Positions 34,606 to 43,196 of a DNA stretch of 64,000 nucleotides are shown here, one piece after another; within the stretch, counting starts at the first letter, position 1, and every line of letters starts with the position of its first letter. The DNA comes from Gordonia liuliyuniae. GTDB taxonomy: Bacteria; Actinomycetota; Actinomycetes; Mycobacteriales; Mycobacteriaceae. The DNA lies in the NCBI RefSeq assembly GCF_021739025.1, contig NZ_JAKKOT010000002.1:434001-498000 (forward strand). Reading direction: 5' to 3'. The notes beneath the pieces are model-generated. The model did no database searches. It was not told the origin of the DNA and saw nothing but the letters and a program-made list of their open reading frames with translations. A program made the translations under genes and the position numbers.

Positions 34606-35793
34606 TCAGTCGTCGCGGCTGAACACGAACGCAGTCGACTTCGCCAGACCGTTCGACACGGTCACCAGTGATCGGGACGCGCCCGGCACCTGACGGTCGC
34701 CACCTCGGTCGGTCACCTGGATTACGGCTTCGGCGAGATGAGTCATACCGTGCAGGCGACCCTCGCCGAGCGCGCCGCCGCCCGTGTTGACCGGGAGTCG
34801 ACCGGTCAATTCGGTGTGTCCGTCGCGGGTGAACGGGACCGCCTCGCCACGGCCTACGAAGCCCATGCCCTCCAGCCAGGTGTGGACGAAGACGCTGAAG
34901 CCGTCGTACAGCTGCGCGTTGTCGATGTCGGCCGGACCCAGCCCGCTCGTCTGCCAGAGGGTGCGGGCGATCTGCTCGGAGCCCTCGATGAGATCCTCCA
35001 GCGTCATCACGGCGCTCGTCGGCGCGGTGTGGGTTCCCGCGGCGAAGCCGGTGAGCAGCGCGGGCGCCCGGCGCAGGTCGCGGGCGCGTTCGGTCGAGGT
35101 GAGTAGGAGCGCGACGGAACCGTCCACCGGAAGATCGCAGTCGAGGATCGTCATCGGGTCGGCGATCATCCGAGCGTTCAGATAGTCGTCAGCGGTGAGC
35201 GTGGTCCCGCGCCAGTACGCGTTCGGGTTCCGCTGGGCGTTCGCGCGATTGGCGACCATGAACGGCGCGAGATCGTCGCGGGTGAGTCCGTGCAGATCGA
35301 GGTAGCGGCGGAGGACGGTCGCGGCCCAGGCGGGCGGCATGCTGAAACCGAACGGCGCATGGAACTGGTCGGGGCCGGCCGCGACTGAACTGTCGTAGTT
35401 GATGTACGTGCCCTTCGGCACGTGCAGCGACCGGTAGACGATCGCGTAGTTGCAGACTCCGGAGCGGATTGCCATCGCAGCGTCCATCACGCTCTGGGTG
35501 ACCATTCCGTTGGTCGATCCGGTCCAGGTGATCTGCGGTCGGATGCCGAGCACCTGAGGCAGATAGTACGGCGTCACGACATCGATGCCCTCGCCCGTGC
35601 CCTTCGTGCCCCCGTACCGCGGCATCGACGGCGACGTCGCGATGCCGTCGACGTCGGCCCGAGTCAGTCCCGCGTCGTCGAGGGCGCGGTCGCACGCCTC
35701 GACCGTCAGCGACGCCAGTGTGCGGGGCAGTCGTCGGCCCATCTCGCTGTATCCGACGCCCGCGACGGCGACCCTGTCACGTAGTTCCCACAT
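34606..35793 (-). CDS. Thiolase-fold lipid-transfer/aldolase protein (Ltp2/SCPx-like)
   Basis: The 395-residue protein has the thiolase fold of the SCP2/Ltp2 branch (VAVAGVGYSEMGRRLPRTL, then NTGGGALGEGRLHGMTHLAEAV). The usual nucleophilic cysteine is absent from the segment TWTGSTNGMVTQ. In steroid side-chain degradation Ltp2 acts with a DUF35 partner as a retro-aldolase that splits a beta-hydroxyacyl-CoA with a tertiary alcohol. The DUF35 gene lies seven bases upstream at 35801, so the same type of reaction is likely on another branched substrate. Confidence 0.88.
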   Translation of the reverse strand: MWELRDRVAVAGVGYSEMGRRLPRTLASLTVEACDRALDDAGLTRADVDGIATSPSMPRYGGTKGTGEGIDVVTPYYLPQVLGIRPQITWTGSTNGMVTQSVMDAAMAIRSGVCNYAIVYRSLHVPKGTYINYDSSVAAGPDQFHAPFGFSMPPAWAATVLRRYLDLHGLTRDDLAPFMVANRANAQRNPNAYWRGTTLTADDYLNARMIADPMTILDCDLPVDGSVALLLTSTERARDLRRAPALLTGFAAGTHTAPTSAVMTLEDLIEGSEQIARTLWQTSGLGPADIDNAQLYDGFSVFVHTWLEGMGFVGRGEAVPFTRDGHTELTGRLPVNTGGGALGEGRLHGMTHLAEAVIQVTDRGGDRQVPGASRSLVTVSNGLAKSTAFVFSRDD

Positions 35794-35800
35794 CTTCGTC

Positions 35801-36220
35801 TCACGCTTCCGTCAGTCGGAACTGCGGGAGCACGCAGTCCTCGGAGATCTCTTCGAAGTCCACTTGCACCGCTGCTCCGATCCGAGCCTGCGCCGGCTCG
35901 GCGTCGAGTAGGTCCGCCACGAGGAGCAGACCCGGCTGCTCGACGAGTTCGACGATCACCACGACGAGCGGCAGCAGCTCGGCGAAGCCGGGGCCCGGCG
36001 GATGTTCGAGCACCGTGAAACTGTGCACGGTGCCGTAGCCGGAGACTTCTTCGAAACCGAGGTCTTCGCTGCCGCACGTCGGGCAGGTCAGGCTTGGTGC
36101 GTGGTTGAAGCGTGTGCACGCGGCGCACCGCTGGATGCTCAACCTGCGTGCGCGCACGCTCTCCCAGAACCCCTCGGTCACATCGTCGGGGAACGGGGCC
36201 GGTCGGATCGGTGTCGTCAC
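35801..36220 (-). CDS. Zn-ribbon OB-fold protein (DUF35, ChsH2/Ltp2 partner type)
   Basis: This 139-residue protein has a rubredoxin-like zinc ribbon (IQRCAACTRFNHAPS and TCPTCGSEDLG) followed by an OB fold (GTVHSFTVLEHPPGPGF). Such proteins are required partners of Ltp2-type aldolases and of some hydratases. The GTG start at 36220 nearly abuts the upstream regulator (stop 36222), and the thiolase-fold gene follows, so the three form an operon. Confidence 0.9.
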   Translation of the reverse strand: MTTPIRPAPFPDDVTEGFWESVRARRLSIQRCAACTRFNHAPSLTCPTCGSEDLGFEEVSGYGTVHSFTVLEHPPGPGFAELLPLVVVIVELVEQPGLLLVADLLDAEPAQARIGAAVQVDFEEISEDCVLPQFRLTEA

Positions 36221-36221
36221 G

Positions 36222-36953
36222 TCACATCCTCCACTTGACTGGCGCCGCGAGCGCCTTGGCGTAGTGCTTCTCGGTGTAGGTGGTCAACGCCGTCATATGC
36301 GTGTTCATCAGCTCCTCGGCCCGGTCGGGGTCGTGGTCGGAGATCGCGGTGGCGATCGAGGTGTGGATGTCGACGGTCAGTTCGCGTTGCCGGGAGGGAT
36401 ACTGGACGCCGACGGACGACCCGTCGAGGATGTCCGACAGCGCGGTGAACAACGCGGCGAAGATGAAGTTTCCCGATCCCTCGGCGATGCTGTTGTGAAA
36501 GCGACGAGTCTGGGTGAGGAAGCCGTTCTCGTCCTCGAGGTTCTGTTGCTCCAGGTCGATGATCGCGAACAGGGCGGCGATCTCGTCGGCAGGCATCCGT
36601 TCGGCGGCCAGCCGTGCCATTCGGGGTTCGAGCGCCGCGCGGGTCTCCACGACAGTCTCGAACGGCGCCTGCTGGAACTGCAACAGCAGGCTCAGCGAGG
36701 TGGCGATCGCGGAGCTGTCGGGCCGCTGCACGATCGGGCCCCCGCTGGGGCCGGGCTTGAGGGTGATGACGCCCTGCAACTCAAGGAATCGCAGCGACTC
36801 GCGCAGGGTTCCGCGTCCGACGTTGTAGTCCTCGAGCATGGCCTTCTCCGGTGGTAGGCGATCGCCGATCTGATTGCCCCGCCGGTGGATGTCATCGACA
36901 ATGCGCTGCGCCACGAGTAGCGCAGTCTTCTTCGGGCGTTCCGTCGTCGACAT
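36222..36953 (-). CDS. GntR/FadR-family regulator (copy 2)
   Basis: This 243-residue FadR-type regulator has RLPPEKAMLEDYNVGRGTLR and ESLRFLELQGVITLKPGPSG, then an FCD domain (VETRAALEPRMARLAAERMP). The DNA-binding half is nearly identical to copy 1 at 10490. It leads a minus-strand operon with the DUF35 and Ltp2-like genes and diverges from the second fused CoA-transferase. Only a weak match (7/10) to the recurring element is seen upstream (37009-37024). Confidence 0.92.
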   Translation of the reverse strand: MSTTERPKKTALLVAQRIVDDIHRRGNQIGDRLPPEKAMLEDYNVGRGTLRESLRFLELQGVITLKPGPSGGPIVQRPDSSAIATSLSLLLQFQQAPFETVVETRAALEPRMARLAAERMPADEIAALFAIIDLEQQNLEDENGFLTQTRRFHNSIAEGSGNFIFAALFTALSDILDGSSVGVQYPSRQRELTVDIHTSIATAISDHDPDRAEELMNTHMTALTTYTEKHYAKALAAPVKWRM

Positions 36954-37125
36954 GGTCGTGTTCTCCTGGCTCTTGTGCTCGCGTCACCCGTACCTTACAT
37001 TCAATGTTATTGATATGTATAGATCGTGTGATTTTGTGAGGCTCGCCGACCGATCTCAATAGCGGAAGAGTTTCTCTCGATCGCCTCGTGGATCTCCGCA
37101 GCGCGGCGCGTGTCAATTCGCCCTG

Positions 37126-37160
37126 CTGGTGGCCGATTCCACCAAAGAATCGGCCACCAG
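37126..37160. promoter_or_regulatory. Perfect inverted repeat ahead of the second fused CoA-transferase
   Basis: CTGGTGGCCGATTC (37126-37139) and its exact reverse complement (37147-37160) flank a seven-base loop, 27 bases before the start at 37188. It may be an operator or leader hairpin, as with the palindrome at 25117 ahead of the paralogue. Confidence 0.6.
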
Positions 37161-37187
37161 AGAATCCGAACAGTGAGGGAGTGTCTT

Positions 37188-39545
37188 ATGCCTGGTCCAC
37201 TCGATGGGCTCGTAGTAGTCGATGCGAGTCGGGGCATGCCGTCGGGCATCGCCACCATGATGCTGGCCGATTACGGCGCGCGAGTGGTCAAAGTGGAACG
37301 CCCCGGTGACGTATCGGGGGCCGAGGCGACGCTGCGAAAGGTCCTCGACCGCGGGAAGTGGAGCGTCGCAGCGGATATCGATACTCCGGAGGGGCTGGAG
37401 ACGCTGCACGAGGTGCTTGGGTCGGCGGATGTCTTCGTCGAGGCCTGGGGTGCCGGACGGGCCGAGGCAAAGGGCCTGGACCACGCGTCTCTGCGCGAAC
37501 GATACCCGCAGTTGGTGTGCCTGACAGTGACGGGATATGGGACAACCGGGCCGCTGTCGACGAGGCCGGGATACGAAGCCCTGCTCAACGCCCGCCTCGG
37601 CATGAGCGCCGAACAGCGTGCGCATCGGCCCGGTCCGACGTTCCTCGGTCACCCGACCGTGTCATACGGCACCGCGTTCCTGGCGGTCATCGGCGTGTTG
37701 TCGGCGCTGCACGCGCGCAAACTCACCGGTCGGGGTCAGCGCGTGGACACATCGCTGCTCGACGGGATGCTCGCCATCCGAGCGATGAACTGGTGGTGGA
37801 ACGAAAAGGACATCTCCTATCTGGCCCGCAGCGGAACGCAGCAGGGATTCGGTAACAAACGGCTGATTACGGATCCGTTCGAATGCGCCGACGGCAACTG
37901 GTTGATACCACACACCGGCGGTCCGGGATCCTACAAACGGATGATGGACCTGCTCGGCTTCGGTGATCGTGTACGCACGATCGAGGGCCCCGAGATGTCG
38001 GTGCCGCTCGATGACGACGAACTGGTGATCGCGCGCGACCTCGTACCTGAAGCGTTCAAGTCGCGTCCGCGCGACGAGTGGGTCGCTCTGTTCGCGGAAC
38101 ACGACATCGCCTGCCTGCCGGTGCTGCATCCCCACGAGATCTTCGATGACGACCAGGTGCGTCACGCCGGTGTCGCGGTCGACCTGGCCGATGCCGACCA
38201 CGGCACCGTCCGGCAGATCGGACCAGTGGTGCGCTTCGAGAAGACCCCGCCCGAGGTCCCGACGCCGGCCCCGCAGGTCGGAGCTCACAACGGTCGGGTC
38301 GGCGAACTGGAGCAGAGCCCGGCATGGCGGCCGACCGGCTCGCGCAGCCTGACGCGGCCGCTCGAAGGAGTGCGGATCGCTGACTTCAGTTCGTTCTTCG
38401 CGACCGGGTTCGGATCCAAGCTGCTCTGCGATCTCGGGGCCGAGGTCGTGAAGGTGGAGCCACCGTCGGGCGACCAGATGCGTCCGCTCGGTGACCTGTG
38501 GGAGTGCTCGCAGCGCGGCAAGCGCGGTCTGTGCATCGACATGCGCACCCCGGAGGGGCAGGAAGCCGTTCGCAAACTCATCGCGGAGGTCGACGTGGTC
38601 GCCGTCAACTTCCGGCCGGGCAAGGCGGAGAAGATCGGCTTGGGCTACGAACAACTGCGCGAGATCAACCCCAACCTGATCTATGCGTACCTCCCCGGTT
38701 TCGGCTCGACCGGCCCCAAGTCGTCGTTGAAGAGTTTCGCGCCGCTGCAGTCCGGCCTCGTCGGGATGAACTTCATCGGTGCGGGCGCCGATAACCCGCC
38801 GATCCGACGGGTGATGGGAAACGAGGACCTTTACAACGGGTTCCTCGGCGCGGTCAGCATCGCCATGGCGCTGGTGGCTCGCCAGAACTCCGGCTCCGGC
38901 CAATACCTGGAGAGCCCGCAGCTGCATTCGAGCCTGCTGGTGCGGACAGAGATGGCCGCGGACGGCGACGGCAATCCGCTCGAGCCGTATGGGCTGGACT
39001 CAGACACGACCGGATGGGGACCGCTCTACCGGCTGTACCGCACATCTGACGGTTGGGTGATGATCGCGGTCTTCGGCGATCAGAAGTTCGCCGCGATGAC
39101 CGACGCGCTCGGCCGTTCCGAGTGGGACCGGGAGTTCGGGACGAAGCAGCAGCGGGCTGATGGTTCCGACGAACTGGCGGCCAAACTCGAAGGCGTGTTC
39201 GCGTCGATGAGCACCGAGACCGCTTTCGCCACTTTGGACGGTGCGGGCGTGCCGGTGGAGATTCCTGCCGACGATCCGGTCATGCCGGAGCTCTTATGGG
39301 ACGAGTCTCTCGCGGAGACCGGGCAGGTCGTCGAACAGCATCATCCGGAGTACGGCTGGTGCCGCGAGGTTGGTGTCACGATCCGTCTCTCGGACACTCC
39401 GGGCGCAGTGCGTGGGCCCAGCCCGTTGCTGGGACAGCACACACGTGAGGTCCTCACCGAGCTCGGCTATCCGGTCGCGGCCATCGACGACATGGTGGAG
39501 CGCGGCGTGTGTCGTGAGCCCGCGGCAATCGAATCGAAGGTGTGA
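37188..39545 (+). CDS. Tandem-fused CaiB/BaiF (class III) CoA-transferase, copy 2
   Basis: This 785-residue paralogue is highly similar along its whole length to the protein at 25175. Domain 1 opens with [18 protein letters not shown] and domain 2 with PLEGVRIADFSSFFATGFGS. The asymmetry is the same: the aspartate is kept in [13 protein letters not shown] of domain 2, and domain 1 has [11 protein letters not shown]. The ATG at 37188 follows GAGGGAG. SDR and SnoaL-like genes follow, in place of the acyl-CoA dehydrogenases seen after copy 1. Confidence 0.9.
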   Translation: MPGPLDGLVVVDASRGMPSGIATMMLADYGARVVKVERPGDVSGAEATLRKVLDRGKWSVAADIDTPEGLETLHEVLGSADVFVEAWGAGRAEAKGLDHASLRERYPQLVCLTVTGYGTTGPLSTRPGYEALLNARLGMSAEQRAHRPGPTFLGHPTVSYGTAFLAVIGVLSALHARKLTGRGQRVDTSLLDGMLAIRAMNWWWNEKDISYLARSGTQQGFGNKRLITDPFECADGNWLIPHTGGPGSYKRMMDLLGFGDRVRTIEGPEMSVPLDDDELVIARDLVPEAFKSRPRDEWVALFAEHDIACLPVLHPHEIFDDDQVRHAGVAVDLADADHGTVRQIGPVVRFEKTPPEVPTPAPQVGAHNGRVGELEQSPAWRPTGSRSLTRPLEGVRIADFSSFFATGFGSKLLCDLGAEVVKVEPPSGDQMRPLGDLWECSQRGKRGLCIDMRTPEGQEAVRKLIAEVDVVAVNFRPGKAEKIGLGYEQLREINPNLIYAYLPGFGSTGPKSSLKSFAPLQSGLVGMNFIGAGADNPPIRRVMGNEDLYNGFLGAVSIAMALVARQNSGSGQYLESPQLHSSLLVRTEMAADGDGNPLEPYGLDSDTTGWGPLYRLYRTSDGWVMIAVFGDQKFAAMTDALGRSEWDREFGTKQQRADGSDELAAKLEGVFASMSTETAFATLDGAGVPVEIPADDPVMPELLWDESLAETGQVVEQHHPEYGWCREVGVTIRLSDTPGAVRGPSPLLGQHTREVLTELGYPVAAIDDMVERGVCREPAAIESKV

Positions 39546-39551
39546 GATCCC

Positions 39552-40361
39552 GTGTTGACGGACAAGCGGGTGCTGGTCACCGGCGCCGCCAAGGGGATGG
39601 GGCGCGACCTCGCCCTGGAGGCCGCCCGTCAAGGCGCGTCGCACATCGGCGTCACCGACGTCGATGCCGTCCAGCTCGCGCAGACCGTGCAGGAGGTCGC
39701 CGAAACGGGTGCTCGGGTCCACTCGGTCACTGCGGATCTGCGTTCCACGTCGGATATCGAGGCGATGGTGGAGGAGTTCGCCGGTTGGGCGGGCGGACTG
39801 GACTCGCTGTTCAACAACGCCGGCGTCCTCGACCACATGTTCACCCCAGCTGACCAAACCGGTATCGAGACGCTGCACGAAGACGTCTGGACCACCGTGA
39901 TGGACATCAACCTCAAAGCCGTCTGGTCGGCGATCAAGTTCGCCGCGCCGCATCTGCGTGAATCCGACCGGGGGCCGTCGGTGGTCAACGCCGCCTCGGT
40001 GTCGGGGCTGGCCGGGACCAGCATGGTGGCCTACGGAGTCTCCAAAGCCGCGGTGATCCAATTGACGAAGGTCGCCGCGGTTAACCTGTCACCGCATGTT
40101 CGAGTGAACTGCTACTGCCCGGGTTCGATTCGGACACCGATGAGCGACGCCCACCTGGCCGCCGGCGACGACCGGCTCCGACAGGCGCGATCGATGTATG
40201 GAACCCACCTCATCCCGCGGCGCGGTCTGCCGGTGGAGGTGGCGCGGACGGCGTGCTTCCTGGCCAGTGACAGCGCCTCGTTCCTGACCGGCGTCGTGCT
40301 GCCGGTCGATGGCGGCACCATGGCCTGGCGTGGCACGCACGACGATGTGCCGCTGGACTGA
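39552..40361 (+). CDS. SDR family oxidoreductase (duplicate A)
   Basis: The 269-residue classical SDR has VTGAAKGMGRDLA, FNNAGVLDHM, the serine of NAASVSGLAG and YGVSKAA, and ends FLTGVVLPVDGG. It starts with GTG six bases after the CoA-transferase stop. It is a close paralogue of the SDR at 41031, with the same GMGR turn and LDHMFT segment, pointing to a local duplication around the SnoaL-like gene. Confidence 0.88.
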   Translation: MLTDKRVLVTGAAKGMGRDLALEAARQGASHIGVTDVDAVQLAQTVQEVAETGARVHSVTADLRSTSDIEAMVEEFAGWAGGLDSLFNNAGVLDHMFTPADQTGIETLHEDVWTTVMDINLKAVWSAIKFAAPHLRESDRGPSVVNAASVSGLAGTSMVAYGVSKAAVIQLTKVAAVNLSPHVRVNCYCPGSIRTPMSDAHLAAGDDRLRQARSMYGTHLIPRRGLPVEVARTACFLASDSASFLTGVVLPVDGGTMAWRGTHDDVPLD

Positions 40362-40398
40362 ACCAGACTCGAGATCGACCCACCCTGGAGGTAGGAGC

Positions 40399-40854
40399 AT
40401 GGTGAACGACGAAGTGACCGACCTGCGCAACCGGTTGCGACGGCTCGAGGCGGCAGAGACCGCGCGCGACCATCTGCACGCCTATGCGCGGGTGCTCGAC
40501 GATCCGGACCCGGACACCGTGACGGCATTGTTCGCCGCCGACGGGGTGCTGAGCACACCGTCACGGGAGGCTCGAGGCGTCGCGCAGATCCGTGAATTCT
40601 TCCAAGGTGCGTTCGCCGCCGATCCGTCGATCAAGCGGCACTTCGTCGCCAACACCGAGGTCACGTCGGTGGAGGCGACCAGAGTTCGGACGCAGTCGCA
40701 GTTCCTCTTCACCGGCCGCGGACGGGACCGATCCGTGATCGGCTGGGGCGACTACACCGCCACCATCGATACGGCCGGCGCGCGGCCGATGTTCTCGGAG
40801 TTGCGAATCGCGATCGACGTGAGCACCGACCTGGCGACCGGGTGGCCGAAGTAG
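40399..40854 (+). CDS. SnoaL-like / nuclear transport factor 2 fold protein
   Basis: The 151-residue protein starts after TAGGAG. The opening coiled helix LRNRLRRLEAAETARDHLHA and LFAADGVLSTPSREARG, followed by IREFFQGAFAADPS, mark the SnoaL_4/NTF2-like fold. These proteins act as small isomerases, hydratases or dehydratases, or as ring-opening enzymes. It sits between two paralogous SDRs, so it may act on their product. The catalytic residues cannot be assigned from sequence alone. The 176-base gap after it shows no convincing gene. Confidence 0.8.
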   Translation: MVNDEVTDLRNRLRRLEAAETARDHLHAYARVLDDPDPDTVTALFAADGVLSTPSREARGVAQIREFFQGAFAADPSIKRHFVANTEVTSVEATRVRTQSQFLFTGRGRDRSVIGWGDYTATIDTAGARPMFSELRIAIDVSTDLATGWPK

Positions 40855-41030
40855 GCCGGCACGTTCGACATGACGAAGGCCTGATACGTCCGCAGCTCGC
40901 CGCCGTCGGCTCAGTCCTCGAGAACCTGGGTACTCGAGCATCGATCGGCATGGTCGTCATCGACGGGAAGCCCGAAAGACCGCGACTAACGCTGAAGAAT
41001 GTCCACATCAACAACAGTGAGGTTTGACCG

Positions 41031-41846
41031 ATGCTCGGCGACAAGAGAGTTCTCATCACAGGTGCGGCGAAAGGGATGGGCCGTGAGCTCGCCCTCGAAG
41101 CCGGCCGACAGGGTGCGACCGCTATCGGCATAGCCGATGTGGACGAGGCAGAGCTGGCGGTGACAGCCGATCTTCTCGCCCAGGCGGGCGTGCGGACGCG
41201 AGCGATCCACACTGATCTGCGGTCGACCGCAGAGGTGCGCGCGATGGTCGAGGACTTCGCCTCGTGGGCGGGCGGGCTGGACACTCTGTTCAACAACGCG
41301 GGCGTCCTCGACCACATGTTCACCGATCCGCAGCAGGCCACCCTAGAGGGTCTGGACGAAGACGTCTGGAACACCGTGATGGACATCAACCTAAAAGCGG
41401 TCTGGTCGGCGATGAAGTTCGCCGCACCGCATTTGCGGGAGTCCGAGCGCGGTCCGTCAGTGGTGAACGCGGCGTCCGTCGCCGGGATGGCAGGTACCCG
41501 GATGCCGGCATACGGTGTGTCGAAGGCAGCGGTGATCCAACTGACGCGGGTGGCCGCGGTCAATCTGAGTCCGAAGATTCGGGTGAACTGCTACTGCCCG
41601 GGAACGATCCGGACACCGATGAGCGACGCGCATCTCGCCGCGGCGGCGGACAAGAAGGCGCGTGCCCGCGAGATGTACGGCCCGCATCTCCTCAACAGGC
41701 TAGGGGAATCGGTCGAAGTTGCGCGGACGGCATGCTTCCTGGGCAGTGACGATGCGTCGTTCTTGACCGGTGTGGCGCTGCCGGTCGACGGTGGGATGAC
41801 GGCCTGGCGCGGAGTGCGGGACGAGGCCGAGATCGAAATCGACTGA
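41031..41846 (+). CDS. SDR family oxidoreductase (duplicate B)
   Basis: This 271-residue paralogue of the SDR at 39552 has ITGAAKGMGRELA, FNNAGVLDHMFT, NAASVAGMAG and YGVSKAA. GAGG precedes the ATG at 41031. Differences lie mainly in the substrate loop (ADKKARAREMYGPHLLNR). The two may act on stereoisomers or successive hydroxyls. A convergent hairpin follows at 41853. Confidence 0.88.
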   Translation: MLGDKRVLITGAAKGMGRELALEAGRQGATAIGIADVDEAELAVTADLLAQAGVRTRAIHTDLRSTAEVRAMVEDFASWAGGLDTLFNNAGVLDHMFTDPQQATLEGLDEDVWNTVMDINLKAVWSAMKFAAPHLRESERGPSVVNAASVAGMAGTRMPAYGVSKAAVIQLTRVAAVNLSPKIRVNCYCPGTIRTPMSDAHLAAAADKKARAREMYGPHLLNRLGESVEVARTACFLGSDDASFLTGVALPVDGGMTAWRGVRDEAEIEID

Positions 41847-41852
41847 TCTTCT

Positions 41853-41896
41853 CGTCCGCGGCCCGTTGGAGCAGATTTCACATCGGGCCGCGGACG
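41853..41896. terminator. Bidirectional hairpin terminator
   Basis: Exact 13-base arms (CGTCCGCGGCCCG at 41853-41865 and its complement at 41884-41896) flank an 18-base loop between convergent genes ending at 41846 and 41902. Confidence 0.8.
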
Positions 41897-41901
41897 GTGG
41901 C

Positions 41902-43029
41902 TCAGCGGGTGGGCAGCTTCGGTGGGTTGGTCCGGTACGTCGGCGGCGTCTTCGACAGGCGGATCGGGTTGCGGATCTGCGCGACGCCAGTGCCTGCGGG
42001 CTCGTCCGACGGTTCGACGACGGGACTCAGCCCGAGGCTGTCGGCGAATTCGATGGCCTGCCCGATGTCGTTGATCGGGCCTGCGGGGACATCAGCGTCG
42101 CCGAGAACGGCGAACCAGTGGTCCGCGGTGTCGGTGCGCAGGACCGTTTCGAGCGACTCCACTAGTTCCGTGCAGTTGATGACCCGGTTGGCGTTGGTGT
42201 CGAATCGCGGGTCGTCGATCAGTTCGGGCAGTCCTAGCGACCGGCACAGTGCGGCGAACTGGCGATCGTTCGCCGCGGCCACGGCGAGCGGCCGGTCGGC
42301 GGTGTTCAGCGGCTGGTACGGCGCGACGCTCGGGTGCGCGTTGCCCATCAGGCCAGGGACGTTTCCGGTGATGATGTGACCGGATACCTGGTTGGTCAGC
42401 GACGCCAACACCGACGACAGCAGGTTGACCTCGACGCGCTGGCCTTCACCGGTCCGCAACCGGTGAATCAGCGCGGTCTGGATGCCCATCGCCGCGTGGA
42501 GGCCGGTGATCGCGTCGACCATCGCCACGCCGACCTTGGCGGGGCCGGTCTCCGGATGCCCGGTGATGCTCATCAGGCCGCCGGTAGCCTGGGCGATCAG
42601 GTCGTAGCCGGGCAGATGCGCGCCCCCGTCCGATCCGAACCCGCTCACCGAGCAATAGACGAGGCCCGGATTCTCGGCGGCGAGTTGCTCGTACCCGAAC
42701 CCGTACCGCTCCATGGTGCCCGGGCGGAAGTTCTCCACCACGACGTCGGCTTCGGCGATCATCTCATGGGCCATCGCGCGGTCGGCCTCGCTGGTGAGGT
42801 CGAACCCGATGGACGTCTTGTTCCGGTTGAGAGCGAGAAAATATGTGGATTCGCCCTCGTGCCAGGGCGGACCCCATCCGCGGGTGTCGTCCCCGACGTT
42901 GGGCCGCTCCAGGCGCGTCACGGCGGCGCCGAAGTCGGATAGCAGCATCGTCGCGTACGGACCGGCCAGAACTCGGCTGAAGTCGACGATCCGAATGCCG
43001 GTCAGGGCTCCTGGTGTGGTCGCGGTCAT
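41902..43029 (-). CDS. CaiB/BaiF (class III) CoA-transferase
   Basis: This single-domain 375-residue enzyme would move CoA between acids. It has LTGIRIVDFSRVLAGPYATM, AAVTRLERPNVGDDTRGWGP, VENFRPGTMERYGFGYE and the catalytic aspartate in GVAMVDAITGLHAAMG. The ATG at 43029 follows GAGGGAG. It diverges from the luciferase-like monooxygenase. Donor and acceptor acids are unknown. Confidence 0.9.
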   Translation of the reverse strand: MTATTPGALTGIRIVDFSRVLAGPYATMLLSDFGAAVTRLERPNVGDDTRGWGPPWHEGESTYFLALNRNKTSIGFDLTSEADRAMAHEMIAEADVVVENFRPGTMERYGFGYEQLAAENPGLVYCSVSGFGSDGGAHLPGYDLIAQATGGLMSITGHPETGPAKVGVAMVDAITGLHAAMGIQTALIHRLRTGEGQRVEVNLLSSVLASLTNQVSGHIITGNVPGLMGNAHPSVAPYQPLNTADRPLAVAAANDRQFAALCRSLGLPELIDDPRFDTNANRVINCTELVESLETVLRTDTADHWFAVLGDADVPAGPINDIGQAIEFADSLGLSPVVEPSDEPAGTGVAQIRNPIRLSKTPPTYRTNPPKLPTR

Positions 43030-43109
43030 CGTTCTCCCTCTCTGGCATCGTGCCAGGTTGAACACTTGGTGATGCGGTCGCTCCGTGTCGAATCAGTTGA
43101 ACACTACAC

Positions 43110-43125
43110 ATCCATGCGCATGGTT
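43110..43125. promoter_or_regulatory. Candidate FadR operator in the divergent promoter at 43.1 kb
   Basis: ATCCATGCGCATGGTT matches seven of ten fixed positions and contains CCATGCGCATGG, itself an exact 12-base palindrome. It lies between the CoA-transferase and the monooxygenase. Confidence 0.4.
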
Positions 43126-43196
43126 GCTATGGTTCTACTGAATCGACAGTGGCGCGGGACACGTTCCGGCGCCGACAGGGAGTGAGGCACCGCCAC

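Noticed and set aside
40842..41027. A 61-codon frame between the SnoaL-like gene and the second SDR
   Set aside because: It overlaps the end of the SnoaL-like gene, has no ribosome site and no recognisable motif.
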